From Exiguobacterium chiriqhucha RW-2 (GTDB lineage: Bacteria > Bacillota > Bacilli > Exiguobacteriales > Exiguobacteriaceae), in contig NZ_ATCL01000009.1 of NCBI RefSeq assembly GCF_000416965.1, positions 124,001 through 188,000 of the forward strand: 64,000 nucleotides of DNA, written 5' to 3'. The notes beneath the pieces were generated by a model. The model did no database searches. It was not told where the DNA came from and was given only the letters and a program-made list of their open reading frames with translations. Both the position numbers and the translations under genes were made by a program. Shown here in pieces: positions 26,061 to 34,756 of this stretch (position 1 is the first letter of the stretch; each line of letters opens with the position of its first letter).

Positions 26061-26555
26061 ATGTACACATCGAAAGAATTAGAACTGCTCGAGTTGCTAG
26101 AAGAGAAAGGCTACCTCGAGACGAAATTGTTGGCGAACTTGCTGGCGACAGACGAGGCGACCGTTGAGGCGATGCTCGAGAAGTTCAAGGCGGACGGAAT
26201 TTTGCTCGGTTTCCGGGCGATGGTCAACTGGCAAAAAATCAATCGGCACGACGTCACGGCGTTCATCGACGTCAAAGTCACACCGAAACGTGGCCGCGGC
26301 TTCGACGAGGTCGCCGAGCGGATTTATCGCTTCCCTGAAGTGACGGCGCTCTATTTAATGTCAGGGGCTTACGATTTGCAAGTCGTCATTCGGGCGAACT
26401 CACTTCAAGACGTCGCGTCGTTCGTGTCGGATAAACTGTCACCGCTCGATTCGGTCGTCTCGACGACGACGCACTTCAAATTGAAGACGTATAAACACGA
26501 TGGCATCTTGTTCACCCCACAAGTCGAAGACAAACGGTTGAACATCACGCCATGA
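26061..26555 (+). CDS. alaR: Lrp/AsnC-family regulator (AlaR-like)
   Basis: A 164-residue one-domain-plus-effector regulator: winged helix (residues 1-60) then an AsnC ligand domain (70-150) with VTPKRGRGFDEVAERI and TALYLMSGAYDLQVVI. It is directly followed by an aminotransferase with overlapping ATGA, the arrangement of B. subtilis alaR-alaT, where AlaR activates alanine transaminase. GAACGGAAGGAG lies before the ATG. Confidence 0.88.
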   Translation: MYTSKELELLELLEEKGYLETKLLANLLATDEATVEAMLEKFKADGILLGFRAMVNWQKINRHDVTAFIDVKVTPKRGRGFDEVAERIYRFPEVTALYLMSGAYDLQVVIRANSLQDVASFVSDKLSPLDSVVSTTTHFKLKTYKHDGILFTPQVEDKRLNITP

Positions 26556-27739
26556 AGTCACTATCTCAACAAGTCGTCTCGATGAAGCCGTCCGGCATCC
26601 GCCGATTCTTCGATTTGGCACAAACGATGGAAAATGTCGTCTCTCTCGGGGTGGGGGAGCCAGATTTCATCACGCCATGGAATGTGCGCGAGGCGAGCTA
26701 TGCGGCGCTCGAGCAAGGTTATACGGCTTATAGCGCCAACGCAGGACTCCTCGAATTGCGACAAGAAATCGCGAGTTATATGACGGACCGCTTCGGGGCG
26801 ACGTATGATCCGGCGACGGAATTGATTGTCACGACGGGCGCCTCGCAAGCGCTCGATATCGCGTTCCGGGCGCTGCTCAACCCGGGTGACGAGGTCATCG
26901 TCGTCGAGCCGGCCTTCGTCTCGTACGGACCGCTCATCGAACTCGCCGGCGGGACGGTCGTTCCTGTCGCCTGTCGTCCGGAGAACGGGTTCCGTTTGAA
27001 CCGGGACGATGTCGAGGCGGCCATCACCGAACGGACGAAGGCGATGCTCCTCTGTTTCCCATCGAATCCGACCGGGGCCACGATGACGGGCGAAGAGCTC
27101 ACCGAAATTGCGGAACTCGCGACGAAACACGATCTCTGGGTCGTCAGCGATGAGATTTATGCCGAGCTGTCTTACGATGAGCCGTTCACGAGTTTCGCGA
27201 CGCTCCACGATATGCGCGAGCGGACGATTGTCGTCAACGGGTTCTCGAAGGCGTTCGCGATGACGGGCTGGCGGCTCGGGTTCACATGCGCGCCGGAAGT
27301 CGTGACGCGAGAGATGCTCAAAGTCCATCAATACGGCATGATGTGTGCCCCGACACTCGTCCAATTCGGCGGTCTCGAGGCGCTCCGTAGTCGCGACCAA
27401 CATGTACCGAAGATGGTGAAGAGCTATCGACAGCGCCGTAACTACTTCATCCAGGCCCTCAATGACGCCGGATTACCGACGCACGTGCCGGGAGGCGCGT
27501 TCTATGCCTTCCCGTCAATCCGTCACACGGGCTTGACGAGCGAAGAGTTCGCCGAGCGTCTCTTGCTCGAGGAACGGGTCGCGGTCGTACCGGGCAACGC
27601 GTTCGGTGCGAGTGGCGAAGGTTTCGTCCGTGCCAGTTACGCGACGTCGGTCGAACAGTTACAAGAAGCGATTCGTCGCATCGATCGGTTTATGAAACAG
27701 TTCGAGGTGACGACGACAACAACAGACTCTCAGCGATGA
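26552..27739 (+). CDS. alaT: Aminotransferase class I/II (alanine transaminase-like)
   Basis: A 395-residue fold-type I PLP enzyme. The PLP Lys is in VVNGFSKAFAMTGWRLGF near residue 232; LGVGEPDFITPWNVREA near residue 32 binds substrate, CFPSNPTGATM near residue 168 is the cofactor Asn region, and the C-terminal Arg is in FVRASYATS. It transfers amino groups between alanine and 2-oxoglutarate if the synteny-based assignment is right; other substrates are possible. Its final codons form part of the terminator stem. Confidence 0.9.
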   Translation: MKSLSQQVVSMKPSGIRRFFDLAQTMENVVSLGVGEPDFITPWNVREASYAALEQGYTAYSANAGLLELRQEIASYMTDRFGATYDPATELIVTTGASQALDIAFRALLNPGDEVIVVEPAFVSYGPLIELAGGTVVPVACRPENGFRLNRDDVEAAITERTKAMLLCFPSNPTGATMTGEELTEIAELATKHDLWVVSDEIYAELSYDEPFTSFATLHDMRERTIVVNGFSKAFAMTGWRLGFTCAPEVVTREMLKVHQYGMMCAPTLVQFGGLEALRSRDQHVPKMVKSYRQRRNYFIQALNDAGLPTHVPGGAFYAFPSIRHTGLTSEEFAERLLLEERVAVVPGNAFGASGEGFVRASYATSVEQLQEAIRRIDRFMKQFEVTTTTTDSQR

Positions 27740-27756
27740 GGGTCTGTTTACGTTTT
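27721..27756 (+). terminator. Terminator overlapping the end of alaT
   Basis: AACAGACTCTCA / TGAGGGTCTGTT with GCGA loop; the stop codon TGA lies in the right arm. The tail TTTACGTTTT is interrupted. Confidence 0.7.
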
Positions 27757-27797
27757 AGCGGTATAATAGGTGGGAAAAGACGAGCGAGGTGAAGCCA

Positions 27798-29042
27798 ATG
27801 GAACAAGTGGATTTTGTAGCGATCGGCTGTGGGCCGTACAATCTCGGATTGATGGCGCTCAGTGAAGCGACGTCATTGAAGGGTGTCTGTTTTGAGGAAC
27901 GGGACGACTTCAAGTGGCACGAAGGCATGCTGCTCGAGTCGGCGACGATGCAGACGCATTACTTATATGATCTCGTGACGCTTGCCGATCCGACGAACCG
28001 TCACAGTTATTTGAACTATTTGAAACAGAACGGCCGCTTGCAGACATTCATCGTCCAGGAGAGCCCGACAATTCCCCGGACGGAGTTCAACCGGTATTTA
28101 CAATCGGTCGCCGCCTCGCTCGACACGATCAAGTTCTCACACCGGGTCACCGATGTCCGTCCGGCGGCGGATGGGTTTCTCGTCACGGTCGAGACACCGG
28201 ATGGGGAAACGGTGCTGTCGTCACGTCACGTCGTCATTGGTACGGGAGCAGAACCGCTTGTCCCAGACGCCTTCCAAGATGTCGTCCATACGAGTTCGTA
28301 TCGGATGGAGCGGGAGCGCTTGCTTGAAACCGATCGCATCGTCATCATCGGTAGCGGTCAAAGCGCGGCTGAAGTGTATCTCGACTTATTGACCCGGTCC
28401 GATAAAATGCGCCAACGCATCGATTGGGTGACGCGCTCGGATGTGTTCGAATCACTAGAGAGCGGTAAGCTCGGCGAGGAAATTTTCAGCTTGCCGTATG
28501 TCGACTATTTCAATCAATTGCCCTATGCGGAGCGGGAGCAGCTCGGGAAAGCGTTCGAGCGGTTCCGGAACGGGGTCAATCCTGAGACGCTTCGGGCGAT
28601 TTATGGATTTTTGTATCATCGGACGGCGGACGGAAGTGATCAAGCGACGAACCTGTACACGCAGATTGAAATCGAGCACATCGCACACGAAATCGTTTAT
28701 ACTGTCGAAGGGACGCAACAATATACGGGGCAATCGTTTACGGGTGAATATGATGCGGTCGTGGCGGCGACCGGATATCGACCGCGCATCCCGACATGGG
28801 TCGAACGGTTCGACATCGAATGGGAGGCGGACCAGCAGTGGCGCGTCAACAATCGCTATCAGATTGCGACGAAGACGACATTGGCGGGAAGTTTATTTAC
28901 CCATACGAATTTAGAACATTCGCACGGTCCGGCGGCGACGAATTTGGGGATGGCAGTGTATCGAAACGCGATCATGTTGAATGAAATGATGGGGGAAACG
29001 GTGTTCGATGTGGCCGCTCAGCAACCGTTTACAAGTTTTTGA
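27798..29042 (+). CDS. SidA/IucD-type flavin-dependent N-hydroxylase, orphan
   Basis: A 414-residue protein of the lysine/ornithine N-monooxygenase family. FAD site DFVAIGCGPYNLGLMAL (residue 5 on), substrate/NADPH region ESATMQTHYLYDLVTLADP (near 55), NADPH motif IVIIGSGQSAAEVYLDLL (near 180) and C-terminal THTNLEHSHGPA match. Family members hydroxylate the side-chain amine of Lys, Orn or diamines for hydroxamate siderophores. No siderophore synthetase, acyltransferase or iron transporter lies nearby. GAGCGAGGTG precedes the ATG; a TATAAT lies upstream at 27762. Confidence 0.85.
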   Translation: MEQVDFVAIGCGPYNLGLMALSEATSLKGVCFEERDDFKWHEGMLLESATMQTHYLYDLVTLADPTNRHSYLNYLKQNGRLQTFIVQESPTIPRTEFNRYLQSVAASLDTIKFSHRVTDVRPAADGFLVTVETPDGETVLSSRHVVIGTGAEPLVPDAFQDVVHTSSYRMERERLLETDRIVIIGSGQSAAEVYLDLLTRSDKMRQRIDWVTRSDVFESLESGKLGEEIFSLPYVDYFNQLPYAEREQLGKAFERFRNGVNPETLRAIYGFLYHRTADGSDQATNLYTQIEIEHIAHEIVYTVEGTQQYTGQSFTGEYDAVVAATGYRPRIPTWVERFDIEWEADQQWRVNNRYQIATKTTLAGSLFTHTNLEHSHGPAATNLGMAVYRNAIMLNEMMGETVFDVAAQQPFTSF

Positions 29043-29043
29043 A

Positions 29044-29137
29044 CAAAAAAAGGGCTAGGCGTTAGCCTAGCGGAATCAGGGGGGAATACTTGAAGTCTTG
29101 CTTGATTTGTATTTACCCGACCCGTCGACTTTGAAAC
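29044..29137 (-). ncRNA. Candidate sigma-B-dependent small RNA (about 60 nt)
   Basis: Minus strand: GTTTCA (29132-29137), 13-nt spacer, GGGTAA (29113-29118) fits the sigma-B consensus GTTTAA/GGGTAT with one change in each box. Initiation near 29106 and the terminator at 29045-29071 would give a transcript of about 60 nt with an unpaired C6 tract (TATTCCCCCCTGA), a typical anti-Shine-Dalgarno seed. The plus strand alternatively holds a 14-codon frame (TTG 29090) after GGGGGG. Confidence 0.4.
29045..29071 (-). terminator. Minus-strand terminator without a minus-strand gene
   Basis: On the minus strand GCTAGGC-TAAC-GCCTAGC is followed by CCTTTTTTT. On the plus strand no T-run follows. The only minus-strand unit it could end is the small-RNA candidate at 29044-29137. 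Confidence 0.7.
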
Positions 29138-29236
29138 ACAAAAACAATCCCAAATAATCTTTTTTACTAATTTGTACACTTTATCGAAAAAAGTATGTTA
29201 TAGTAAGTTGATGAATTTAGCATAGGAGTGTTTGTA

Positions 29237-29629
29237 ATGGCAAAATACGAAAAAGATCAAGTTTTAAAAGGTAAAGTAACAGGAATCCAACCTTTCGGTG
29301 CGTTCGTCGCACTCGACGACGAGACTCAAGGTCTTGTCCACATCTCTGAAATCTCACACGACTACGTGAAAGACGTGAACGAGTACGTTCAAGTCGGTCA
29401 AGAAGTTGAAGTGAAAATTCTTGATGTTGATGAAGCATCTAAGAAAATCAAGCTTTCAATGAAAGCAACACAAGAAGCTCCAAAACGCGAGAAGTCGGCT
29501 AAGCCAGCTCGTCGTGGCGCACCACGCCGCAACGAAGCTTCAAACTTCAAGCAAGAAGAAGCACCAGGCTTCACTGTCCTCAAGGACAAGCTCGAAGACT
29601 GGATCAAAAACACGAACTTCAAAAAGTAA
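29237..29629 (+). CDS. yugI: S1-domain general stress protein GSP13 (YugI)
   Basis: A 130-residue RNA-binding protein: one S1/OB domain (about residues 5-75; KGKVTGIQPFGAFVALDD, LVHISEISHDYVKDV, KILDVDEASKKIKLSMK) plus a basic Arg/Ala/Pro-rich tail. B. subtilis YugI/GSP13 associates with ribosomes and is stress-induced. ATG 29237 follows AGGAGTG; the upstream GTG is within the binding site. Placed between alaT and the alcohol dehydrogenase as in the B. subtilis yug region. A -10-like TATAGT is at 29199. Confidence 0.92.
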   Translation: MAKYEKDQVLKGKVTGIQPFGAFVALDDETQGLVHISEISHDYVKDVNEYVQVGQEVEVKILDVDEASKKIKLSMKATQEAPKREKSAKPARRGAPRRNEASNFKQEEAPGFTVLKDKLEDWIKNTNFKK

Positions 29630-29637
29630 GTGATTGA

Positions 29638-29670
29638 GACGACCTGCCCTGTGCAGGTCGTCTTTTTTTT
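29638..29670 (+). terminator. Terminator of yugI
   Basis: GACGACCTGC / GCAGGTCGTC with 5-nt loop and eight T residues. Confidence 0.92.
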
Positions 29671-29723
29671 GTACAGGAAATGTCCCACACGTTCACGAAC
29701 AGTACAGAAAAGGAGTGAGGACC

Positions 29724-30722
29724 ATGAAAATCGGAATCATCGGTACGGGCGGGATTGCCAAGACCGCCCACATCCCGCAATATATCGCAGCAGGCGCAGA
29801 CGTCGTCGCCGTCATGAATCGGACACGCGAACGCGGGGAGGCGGTGGCGAAGCAGTTCGGAATCGAACGGGTGTACGAGACGGTCGAGGAGATGCTCGCC
29901 GAAGAAACACTCGATGCGGTCAGCATCTGTACACCGAACGCCTTACATAAACAACAAGTCATTGCCGCACTCGAGGCCGGCTGTCACGTCCTCTGCGAGA
30001 AACCGCCGGCCATCTCGGCTTACGAGGCGAACGAGATGCTAGAAGCGGCCAGACGAGCTGAGCGAACCCTTCATTATGGCTTCCATTACCGGCATCGGTC
30101 GGATACCCAACTATTGAAGCGGATGATCGAGGCGGGTGAACTCGGACACATCTATGCCGCGACCGCGCTCGCCCTTCGGCGCCGTGGCATCCCGGGATGG
30201 GGCGTGTTCACGAATAAAGAGTTGCAGGGCGGCGGCGCACTGCTCGATATCGGGGTGCATATGCTCGACCTTGCCCTCTATTTGATGGATTATCCGAAGC
30301 CGGTCGATGTGGTCGGTCACGTCGGTCAATATCTCGGAACACGACCTGGTGTCGGGCTGATGGGCGATTGGGACGCGGACGCGTTTTCGGTCGAAGACAC
30401 GGCGCGGGCGATGGTCACGTTCGATAATGGGGCATCCTTGTTCTTAGACGCGAGTTTCATGGCCAACGTCGACGCGGCGGACACGATGCGGGTCGAACTG
30501 CGTGGGACGAACGGTGGCGCGTCGCTGTTCCCACTCGTCATCCATACGGAAGAGCACGGGGCGTTGTTCGATAAGACACCGGCTCACCTCGCGCTCGAAG
30601 ACCCGTATGCGAGACAGATTCACACGTTTCTCGAGGCGTGTCGTCAGGAGCCGTCGTACCAGCAAGCGGAACAGGCGGTGACGCTCCATACAATCATCGA
30701 CCGCATCTACGCTCAGGCCTGA
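29724..30722 (+). CDS. Gfo/Idh/MocA-family oxidoreductase
   Basis: A 332-residue NAD(P)-dependent dehydrogenase. Rossmann motif IGIIGTGGIAKTAHIPQY (residue 3 on) with no acidic residue right after beta-2 (AVMNRTRER, favouring NADP), and the conserved Lys in HVLCEKPPAISAYEA near residue 95. The C-terminal domain has GGGALLDIGVHMLDLALYL with the catalytic-type Asp and His. Sugar or inositol-like substrates are usual for the family; the real one is unknown. AAAAGGAGTGAGG precedes the ATG; a longer open frame upstream spans the yugI terminator and is not real. Not part of the yug block in B. subtilis. Confidence 0.9.
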   Translation: MKIGIIGTGGIAKTAHIPQYIAAGADVVAVMNRTRERGEAVAKQFGIERVYETVEEMLAEETLDAVSICTPNALHKQQVIAALEAGCHVLCEKPPAISAYEANEMLEAARRAERTLHYGFHYRHRSDTQLLKRMIEAGELGHIYAATALALRRRGIPGWGVFTNKELQGGGALLDIGVHMLDLALYLMDYPKPVDVVGHVGQYLGTRPGVGLMGDWDADAFSVEDTARAMVTFDNGASLFLDASFMANVDAADTMRVELRGTNGGASLFPLVIHTEEHGALFDKTPAHLALEDPYARQIHTFLEACRQEPSYQQAEQAVTLHTIIDRIYAQA

Positions 30723-30726
30723 TTGC

Positions 30727-30756
30727 TTTTCAATCACAAAAAACAGGGTATATAGT
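30727..30756 (+). promoter_or_regulatory. Probable promoter of the iron alcohol dehydrogenase gene
   Basis: TTTTCA, 18-nt spacer, TATAGT, 34 nt before the start codon. Confidence 0.45.
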
Positions 30757-30790
30757 GTAGGTGTTACATATTTTCGAAGGAGGATGAATT

Positions 30791-31954
30791 ATGCACAACT
30801 TTGAATACAAAAACCCGACGAAACTTATTTTCGGGACTCATCAAATCGAAAAACTCGCGAGCGAGTTACAGGCGCTTGACGCCAAGAAAGTGATGCTCGT
30901 CTATGGAGGCGGGAGCATCAAAAAGAACGGCACGTACGAAGAAGTCGTGGCCGAGTTAAACAATGCTGGGATCGATTACGTCGACTTCTCAGGCGTCGAG
31001 CCGAACCCGCGCATCGAGACGGTACGTCGCGCGGTCAAACAAGCACGCGAAGAGAACATCGACGCGTTGCTCGCGGTTGGCGGTGGTTCGGTCATCGATT
31101 GTACGAAACTCATCTCGGCGGCCATCCCGTATGAAGGCGATGCTTGGGATATCGTGCTTCGCGACCACATCCCGACAGAAGCGGTCCCGTTCGGTACGGT
31201 GCTCACGCTAGCGGCGACTGGTTCTGAAATGAACTCGGGCTCGGTCATCACGAACTGGGAGACGCAAGAGAAATATGGTTGGGGTCACCCGCTCGTCTAT
31301 CCGACGTTCTCGATTCTCGATCCGCGTTATACGGTATCGGTACCGAAAGATCAAACGATTTACGGTATCGTCGACATGATGAGCCATTGTTTCGAGCAAT
31401 ACTTCCACCCGAACCATGCGCCGGTCCAAGAGCGTATGACGGAAGGTGTGTTGAAAGCGGTCGTCGAATCGGCACCGAAACTCGTCAATGACTTGGAGAA
31501 CGTCGACTTGCGCGCCATCATCTTGTTCGCCGGAACAATCGCCTTGAACGGTGTGCTCCAAATGGGCGCCTCGGGCGACTGGGCGTCACACAACATCGAG
31601 CATGCGGTCTCGGCTGTCCATGACATTCCACACGCAGGCGGACTCGCAATCTTGTTCCCGCGCTGGATGGAGCATGTGCTTGAAGAAGACAACGCTGCTC
31701 GATTTGCACGCCTCGGGACGGAAGTGTTCAACGTTGAACCGGCCAGTAACGATCTTGAGACGGCGAAACGGACGATTGCAGCTGTCCGCGCCTTCTTCGA
31801 CGAGCTCGGTGCACCAAGCTCACTCCGTGACTATGACATCGATGAATCGACATTTGACGCCATCCTCGACTCGGCGATGAAACGAGGCGCATTCGGTCGC
31901 TTCCGTACGCTCGAACGTGAAGACGTCGCAGCGATTCTTGAACTGAGCAAATAA
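30791..31954 (+). CDS. Iron-containing alcohol (butanol) dehydrogenase, YugJ/YugK-like
   Basis: A 387-residue group III metal-dependent alcohol dehydrogenase. The NAD-binding motif is [18 protein letters not shown] near residue 95; [16 protein letters not shown] near 140 is family-specific; metal ligands include the His of [11 protein letters not shown] near 198 and of [18 protein letters not shown] near 270. It interconverts aldehydes and alcohols, recycling NAD(P)H. GAAGGAGGATGAATT precedes the ATG. Lies before pgi as do yugJ/yugK in B. subtilis; only one copy here. Confidence 0.9.
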   Translation: MHNFEYKNPTKLIFGTHQIEKLASELQALDAKKVMLVYGGGSIKKNGTYEEVVAELNNAGIDYVDFSGVEPNPRIETVRRAVKQAREENIDALLAVGGGSVIDCTKLISAAIPYEGDAWDIVLRDHIPTEAVPFGTVLTLAATGSEMNSGSVITNWETQEKYGWGHPLVYPTFSILDPRYTVSVPKDQTIYGIVDMMSHCFEQYFHPNHAPVQERMTEGVLKAVVESAPKLVNDLENVDLRAIILFAGTIALNGVLQMGASGDWASHNIEHAVSAVHDIPHAGGLAILFPRWMEHVLEEDNAARFARLGTEVFNVEPASNDLETAKRTIAAVRAFFDELGAPSSLRDYDIDESTFDAILDSAMKRGAFGRFRTLEREDVAAILELSK

Positions 31955-32060
31955 GGCGATTTCATGCCTATTTTGCAATAATGATTGAACGAATCCGACG
32001 TTTCCGTTTATGATGGGTCATGTATGGCTCTTCAATGAGCGATTTAAAGGAGGAAATGAC

Positions 32061-33413
32061 ATGTCAACAGTACGTTTCGATTATTCAAACGCCCTGTCTT
32101 TCGTCGGGGAACATGAAGTCGATCAATTGCAAGAAACCGTGAAAGCAATGCATTCGGTCATTCATGACCGCAGTGGGGCAGGTAGCGATTTCCTTGGGTG
32201 GGTCGACCTTCCAACAAACTACGATACGGATGAGTTTGCTCGCATCAAAGCGGCTGCGGAACGAATCCGTGAAAATTCGGACGTCCTCGTCGTCGTCGGA
32301 ATCGGTGGATCATACCTCGGCGCACGCGCGGCAATCGAGATGCTCCAACATTCATTCTTCAACGTGTTATCTAAGGAAGAACGCAACGCACCACAAGTCT
32401 TCTTCGCCGGCCACAACATCTCGTCGACATACTTGACGGAGTTGCTCCAAGTGCTCGAAGGCAAGGACGTCTCAGTCAACGTCATCTCGAAATCGGGAAC
32501 GACGACTGAACCGGCCATCGCGTTCCGTGTCCTCAAACAGTTCATGGAAGACAAGTATGGTCAAGATGGCGCACGTGAACGCATTTATGCGACGACAGAC
32601 CGTGCCCGTGGCGCCTTGAAGACGCTCGCGGATGCAGAAGGCTACGAGACGTTCGTGATTCCAGATGACGTTGGAGGTCGTTTCTCGGTGCTCACACCGG
32701 TCGGACTCCTTCCGATCGCGGCAGCAGGCATCGACATCGACGCCCTCATGGAAGGTGCACGCGATGCCCAAACGGCTTACTCGTCTCCGAACTTGGTGGA
32801 CAACGAAGCGTACCAGTACGCGGTCGTCCGTAACGCTTTATATGCGAAAGGCAAGTCGATCGAGTTGCTCGTCAACTACGAACCAGCCTTGCATTACGTA
32901 TCGGAGTGGTGGAAACAGCTTTATGGCGAGTCAGAAGGGAAAGACAACAAAGGGATTTTCCCGGCGGCAGTCGACTTCTCGACGGATCTCCACTCGATGG
33001 GACAATACATTCAGGAAGGTCGTCGTGACTTGTTCGAGACGGTTATCCGTGTCACGAACGTCCGTCACGCGATGAACGTGCCGGAAGATTCACAAGACCT
33101 CGATGGCTTGAACTTCCTCGCTGGTGAGACGATTCAATTCGTCAACGACAAGGCAGCTGAAGGAACACTCCTCGCCCACACGGACGGAGAAGTCCCGAAC
33201 CTCGTCGTCGAATTGCCAGAGATGACGCCGTACCACCTCGGTTACTTGTTCTACTTCTTCGAGAAGGCATGCGCGATGAGCGGATACATCCTCGGAGTGA
33301 ATCCGTTCAACCAACCAGGCGTTGAAGCGTATAAAGCGAACATGTTCGCGTTGCTTGGAAAACCAGGTTACGAAGAGCAAAAAGCTGAGCTTGAAAAGCG
33401 CTTGAACCAATAA
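32061..33413 (+). CDS. pgi: Glucose-6-phosphate isomerase
   Basis: A 450-residue cytosolic isomerase linking glucose 6-phosphate from the PTS to glycolysis, and the reverse in gluconeogenesis. Phosphate-binding loops are [18 protein letters not shown] near residue 75 and [16 protein letters not shown] near 145; [21 protein letters not shown] near 205 and [22 protein letters not shown] (in part) near 410 carry the signature Glu, Lys and His region. AAAGGAGGAAATGAC precedes the chosen ATG; the longer open frame upstream has no support. Confidence 0.96.
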   Translation: MSTVRFDYSNALSFVGEHEVDQLQETVKAMHSVIHDRSGAGSDFLGWVDLPTNYDTDEFARIKAAAERIRENSDVLVVVGIGGSYLGARAAIEMLQHSFFNVLSKEERNAPQVFFAGHNISSTYLTELLQVLEGKDVSVNVISKSGTTTEPAIAFRVLKQFMEDKYGQDGARERIYATTDRARGALKTLADAEGYETFVIPDDVGGRFSVLTPVGLLPIAAAGIDIDALMEGARDAQTAYSSPNLVDNEAYQYAVVRNALYAKGKSIELLVNYEPALHYVSEWWKQLYGESEGKDNKGIFPAAVDFSTDLHSMGQYIQEGRRDLFETVIRVTNVRHAMNVPEDSQDLDGLNFLAGETIQFVNDKAAEGTLLAHTDGEVPNLVVELPEMTPYHLGYLFYFFEKACAMSGYILGVNPFNQPGVEAYKANMFALLGKPGYEEQKAELEKRLNQ

Positions 33414-33420
33414 TTTTGAG

Positions 33421-33449
33421 TAGGTCCGCTCCGGCGGGCCTATTTTTTT
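33421..33449 (+). terminator. Terminator of pgi
   Basis: TAGGTCCGC / GCGGGCCTA with TCCG loop and seven T residues. Confidence 0.88.
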
Positions 33450-33511
33450 GTTTGAAACTAGTGGAAGACAAGGTAAAGTGAGAGTAGACAGGGGAAAGAA
33501 AGGGATGGACT

Positions 33512-33985
33512 ATGTTGACATTCACGGACTACTATCACAATAAAGTCGAGTTGAGCTTTGCGCACTATCCATTTTCGGATACACCGCTCCACGTCTGGGT
33601 CGTCGCTCGCTTTGAAAATCAATGGGTGCTGACGAAGCACAAGCAGCGCGGGCTCGAGTTTCCGGGTGGGAAAGTCGAACCCGGCGAACACGAGGATGAC
33701 GCCGCGATTCGGGAAGTGTATGAAGAGACGGGCGGTGTCGTGAAGACGCTCCATTATCTCGGCCAATATCGCGTGCTTGGGCGTGGCGACACGGTTATTA
33801 AAAATATTTATTTCGCCGAAATCGAACGTTTCGACGATCATCCGGCGGTCGACGAGACCGATGGGGCCGTCCTTATGAAGGAATTGCCGACGAATCTGCT
33901 CCGGAACAATCGGTACAGCTTCATGATGAAAGACCGGGTGCTCCCGGAAACGATGAAGGTGCTCTATGAAAAACAATTGGTTTGA
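33512..33985 (+). CDS. ytkD: Nudix hydrolase YtkD (nucleoside triphosphatase/RNA pyrophosphohydrolase type)
   Basis: A 157-residue Nudix enzyme with an exact box GGKVEPGEHEDDAAIREVYEETGG (positions about 51-74; key residues G, E, R-E-x-x-E-E). The flanking LTKHKQRGLEFPGG and GQYRVLG sequences fit YtkD, which hydrolyses 8-oxo-dGTP and 5'-triphosphorylated nucleotides in Bacillus. Next to pckA as ytkD is in B. subtilis. The last 20 nt overlap the following hydrolase gene, implying coupling. Confidence 0.9.
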   Translation: MLTFTDYYHNKVELSFAHYPFSDTPLHVWVVARFENQWVLTKHKQRGLEFPGGKVEPGEHEDDAAIREVYEETGGVVKTLHYLGQYRVLGRGDTVIKNIYFAEIERFDDHPAVDETDGAVLMKELPTNLLRNNRYSFMMKDRVLPETMKVLYEKQLV

Positions 33986-34721
33986 CAAGGTCGAGGTCCT
34001 GCCGCCGTACGCCGGTTATCCGGTCCATCGTGGCTGGTATGCGACGCGTGACGGTGAGGACGTCGTCGCCTATACGATCACACCGAAACGGCCGAACGGA
34101 CATGTCCTGTTCTATCTGCGCGGCGGAACAGGACGCATCGGGGATGTGCGTTTGCCCCGGTTGATGCAGTTCGCTGCCAAAGGTTTTCACGTCGTGGCGC
34201 CCGTTTACCGGGGTAACCATGGCGGGAGCGGGAAAGAGGACTTCGGCGGCGCCGATCTAGAGGACGTCCTGTCTCTCTACGATCGCGTCCGTCGAACGGA
34301 TACGTTCATTCATGCCCTTGGTTTCTCGCGCGGGGGCATGATGGCGTTGTCGCTCGCCGCGGAACGACCGCTCACGTCCGTCACGTCATGGGCGGGTGTG
34401 ACCAATCTCGAGTGGACATATGAAGAACAGCGTTCGATGCGGAAGATGTTGCGCCGTATGACCGGGGGCGACCCGGAAGCGGCCCGTGCCGCTTATGTTG
34501 AGCGCTCGCCGCTCTACAAGGAATGGGATGCACCGACGTTGTTGATTCACGGCACCGATGATGAACAAGTCCGCCTCCGCCATGCGACGGCGGTCGCGGA
34601 ACGGATGGGGGAGCGGGCCGAACTTTGGGTCGTCCCATTCGCCCATCAACTCCCGTTTTGGGAAAAATGGAAGACGACCGATGCGGCGATGGAATGGATG
34701 CTCGCCAACTCAAAAAAATGA
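33966..34721 (+). CDS. Alpha/beta hydrolase of the prolyl-oligopeptidase-like type
   Basis: A 251-residue alpha/beta hydrolase. Nucleophile Ser in ALGFSRGGMMALSLA near residue 121, oxyanion region YLRGGTGRIGD near 55, Asp in LIHGTDDEQVR near 197 and His in VPFAHQLPFWEK near 227 complete a triad. It resembles S9-like peptidase or esterase proteins, lacking a propeller domain. Substrate unknown. Starts inside ytkD without its own strong ribosome binding site. Confidence 0.85.
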   Translation: MKNNWFDKVEVLPPYAGYPVHRGWYATRDGEDVVAYTITPKRPNGHVLFYLRGGTGRIGDVRLPRLMQFAAKGFHVVAPVYRGNHGGSGKEDFGGADLEDVLSLYDRVRRTDTFIHALGFSRGGMMALSLAAERPLTSVTSWAGVTNLEWTYEEQRSMRKMLRRMTGGDPEAARAAYVERSPLYKEWDAPTLLIHGTDDEQVRLRHATAVAERMGERAELWVVPFAHQLPFWEKWKTTDAAMEWMLANSKK

Positions 34722-34754
34722 GACGACTGCCGAATCGGCAATCGTCTCATTTTT
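34717..34754. terminator. Bidirectional terminator between hydrolase and pckA
   Basis: AATGAGACGA / TCGTCTCATT plus inner TGCC/GGCA with one mismatch; T4 on the plus side, T-rich on the minus side. Confidence 0.85.
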
Positions 34755-34756
34755 CG

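Noticed and set aside
29634-29723. N-terminal extension of the Gfo/Idh oxidoreductase
   Set aside because: Runs through the yugI terminator; the Rossmann motif begins at the inner ATG, which has a good binding site.
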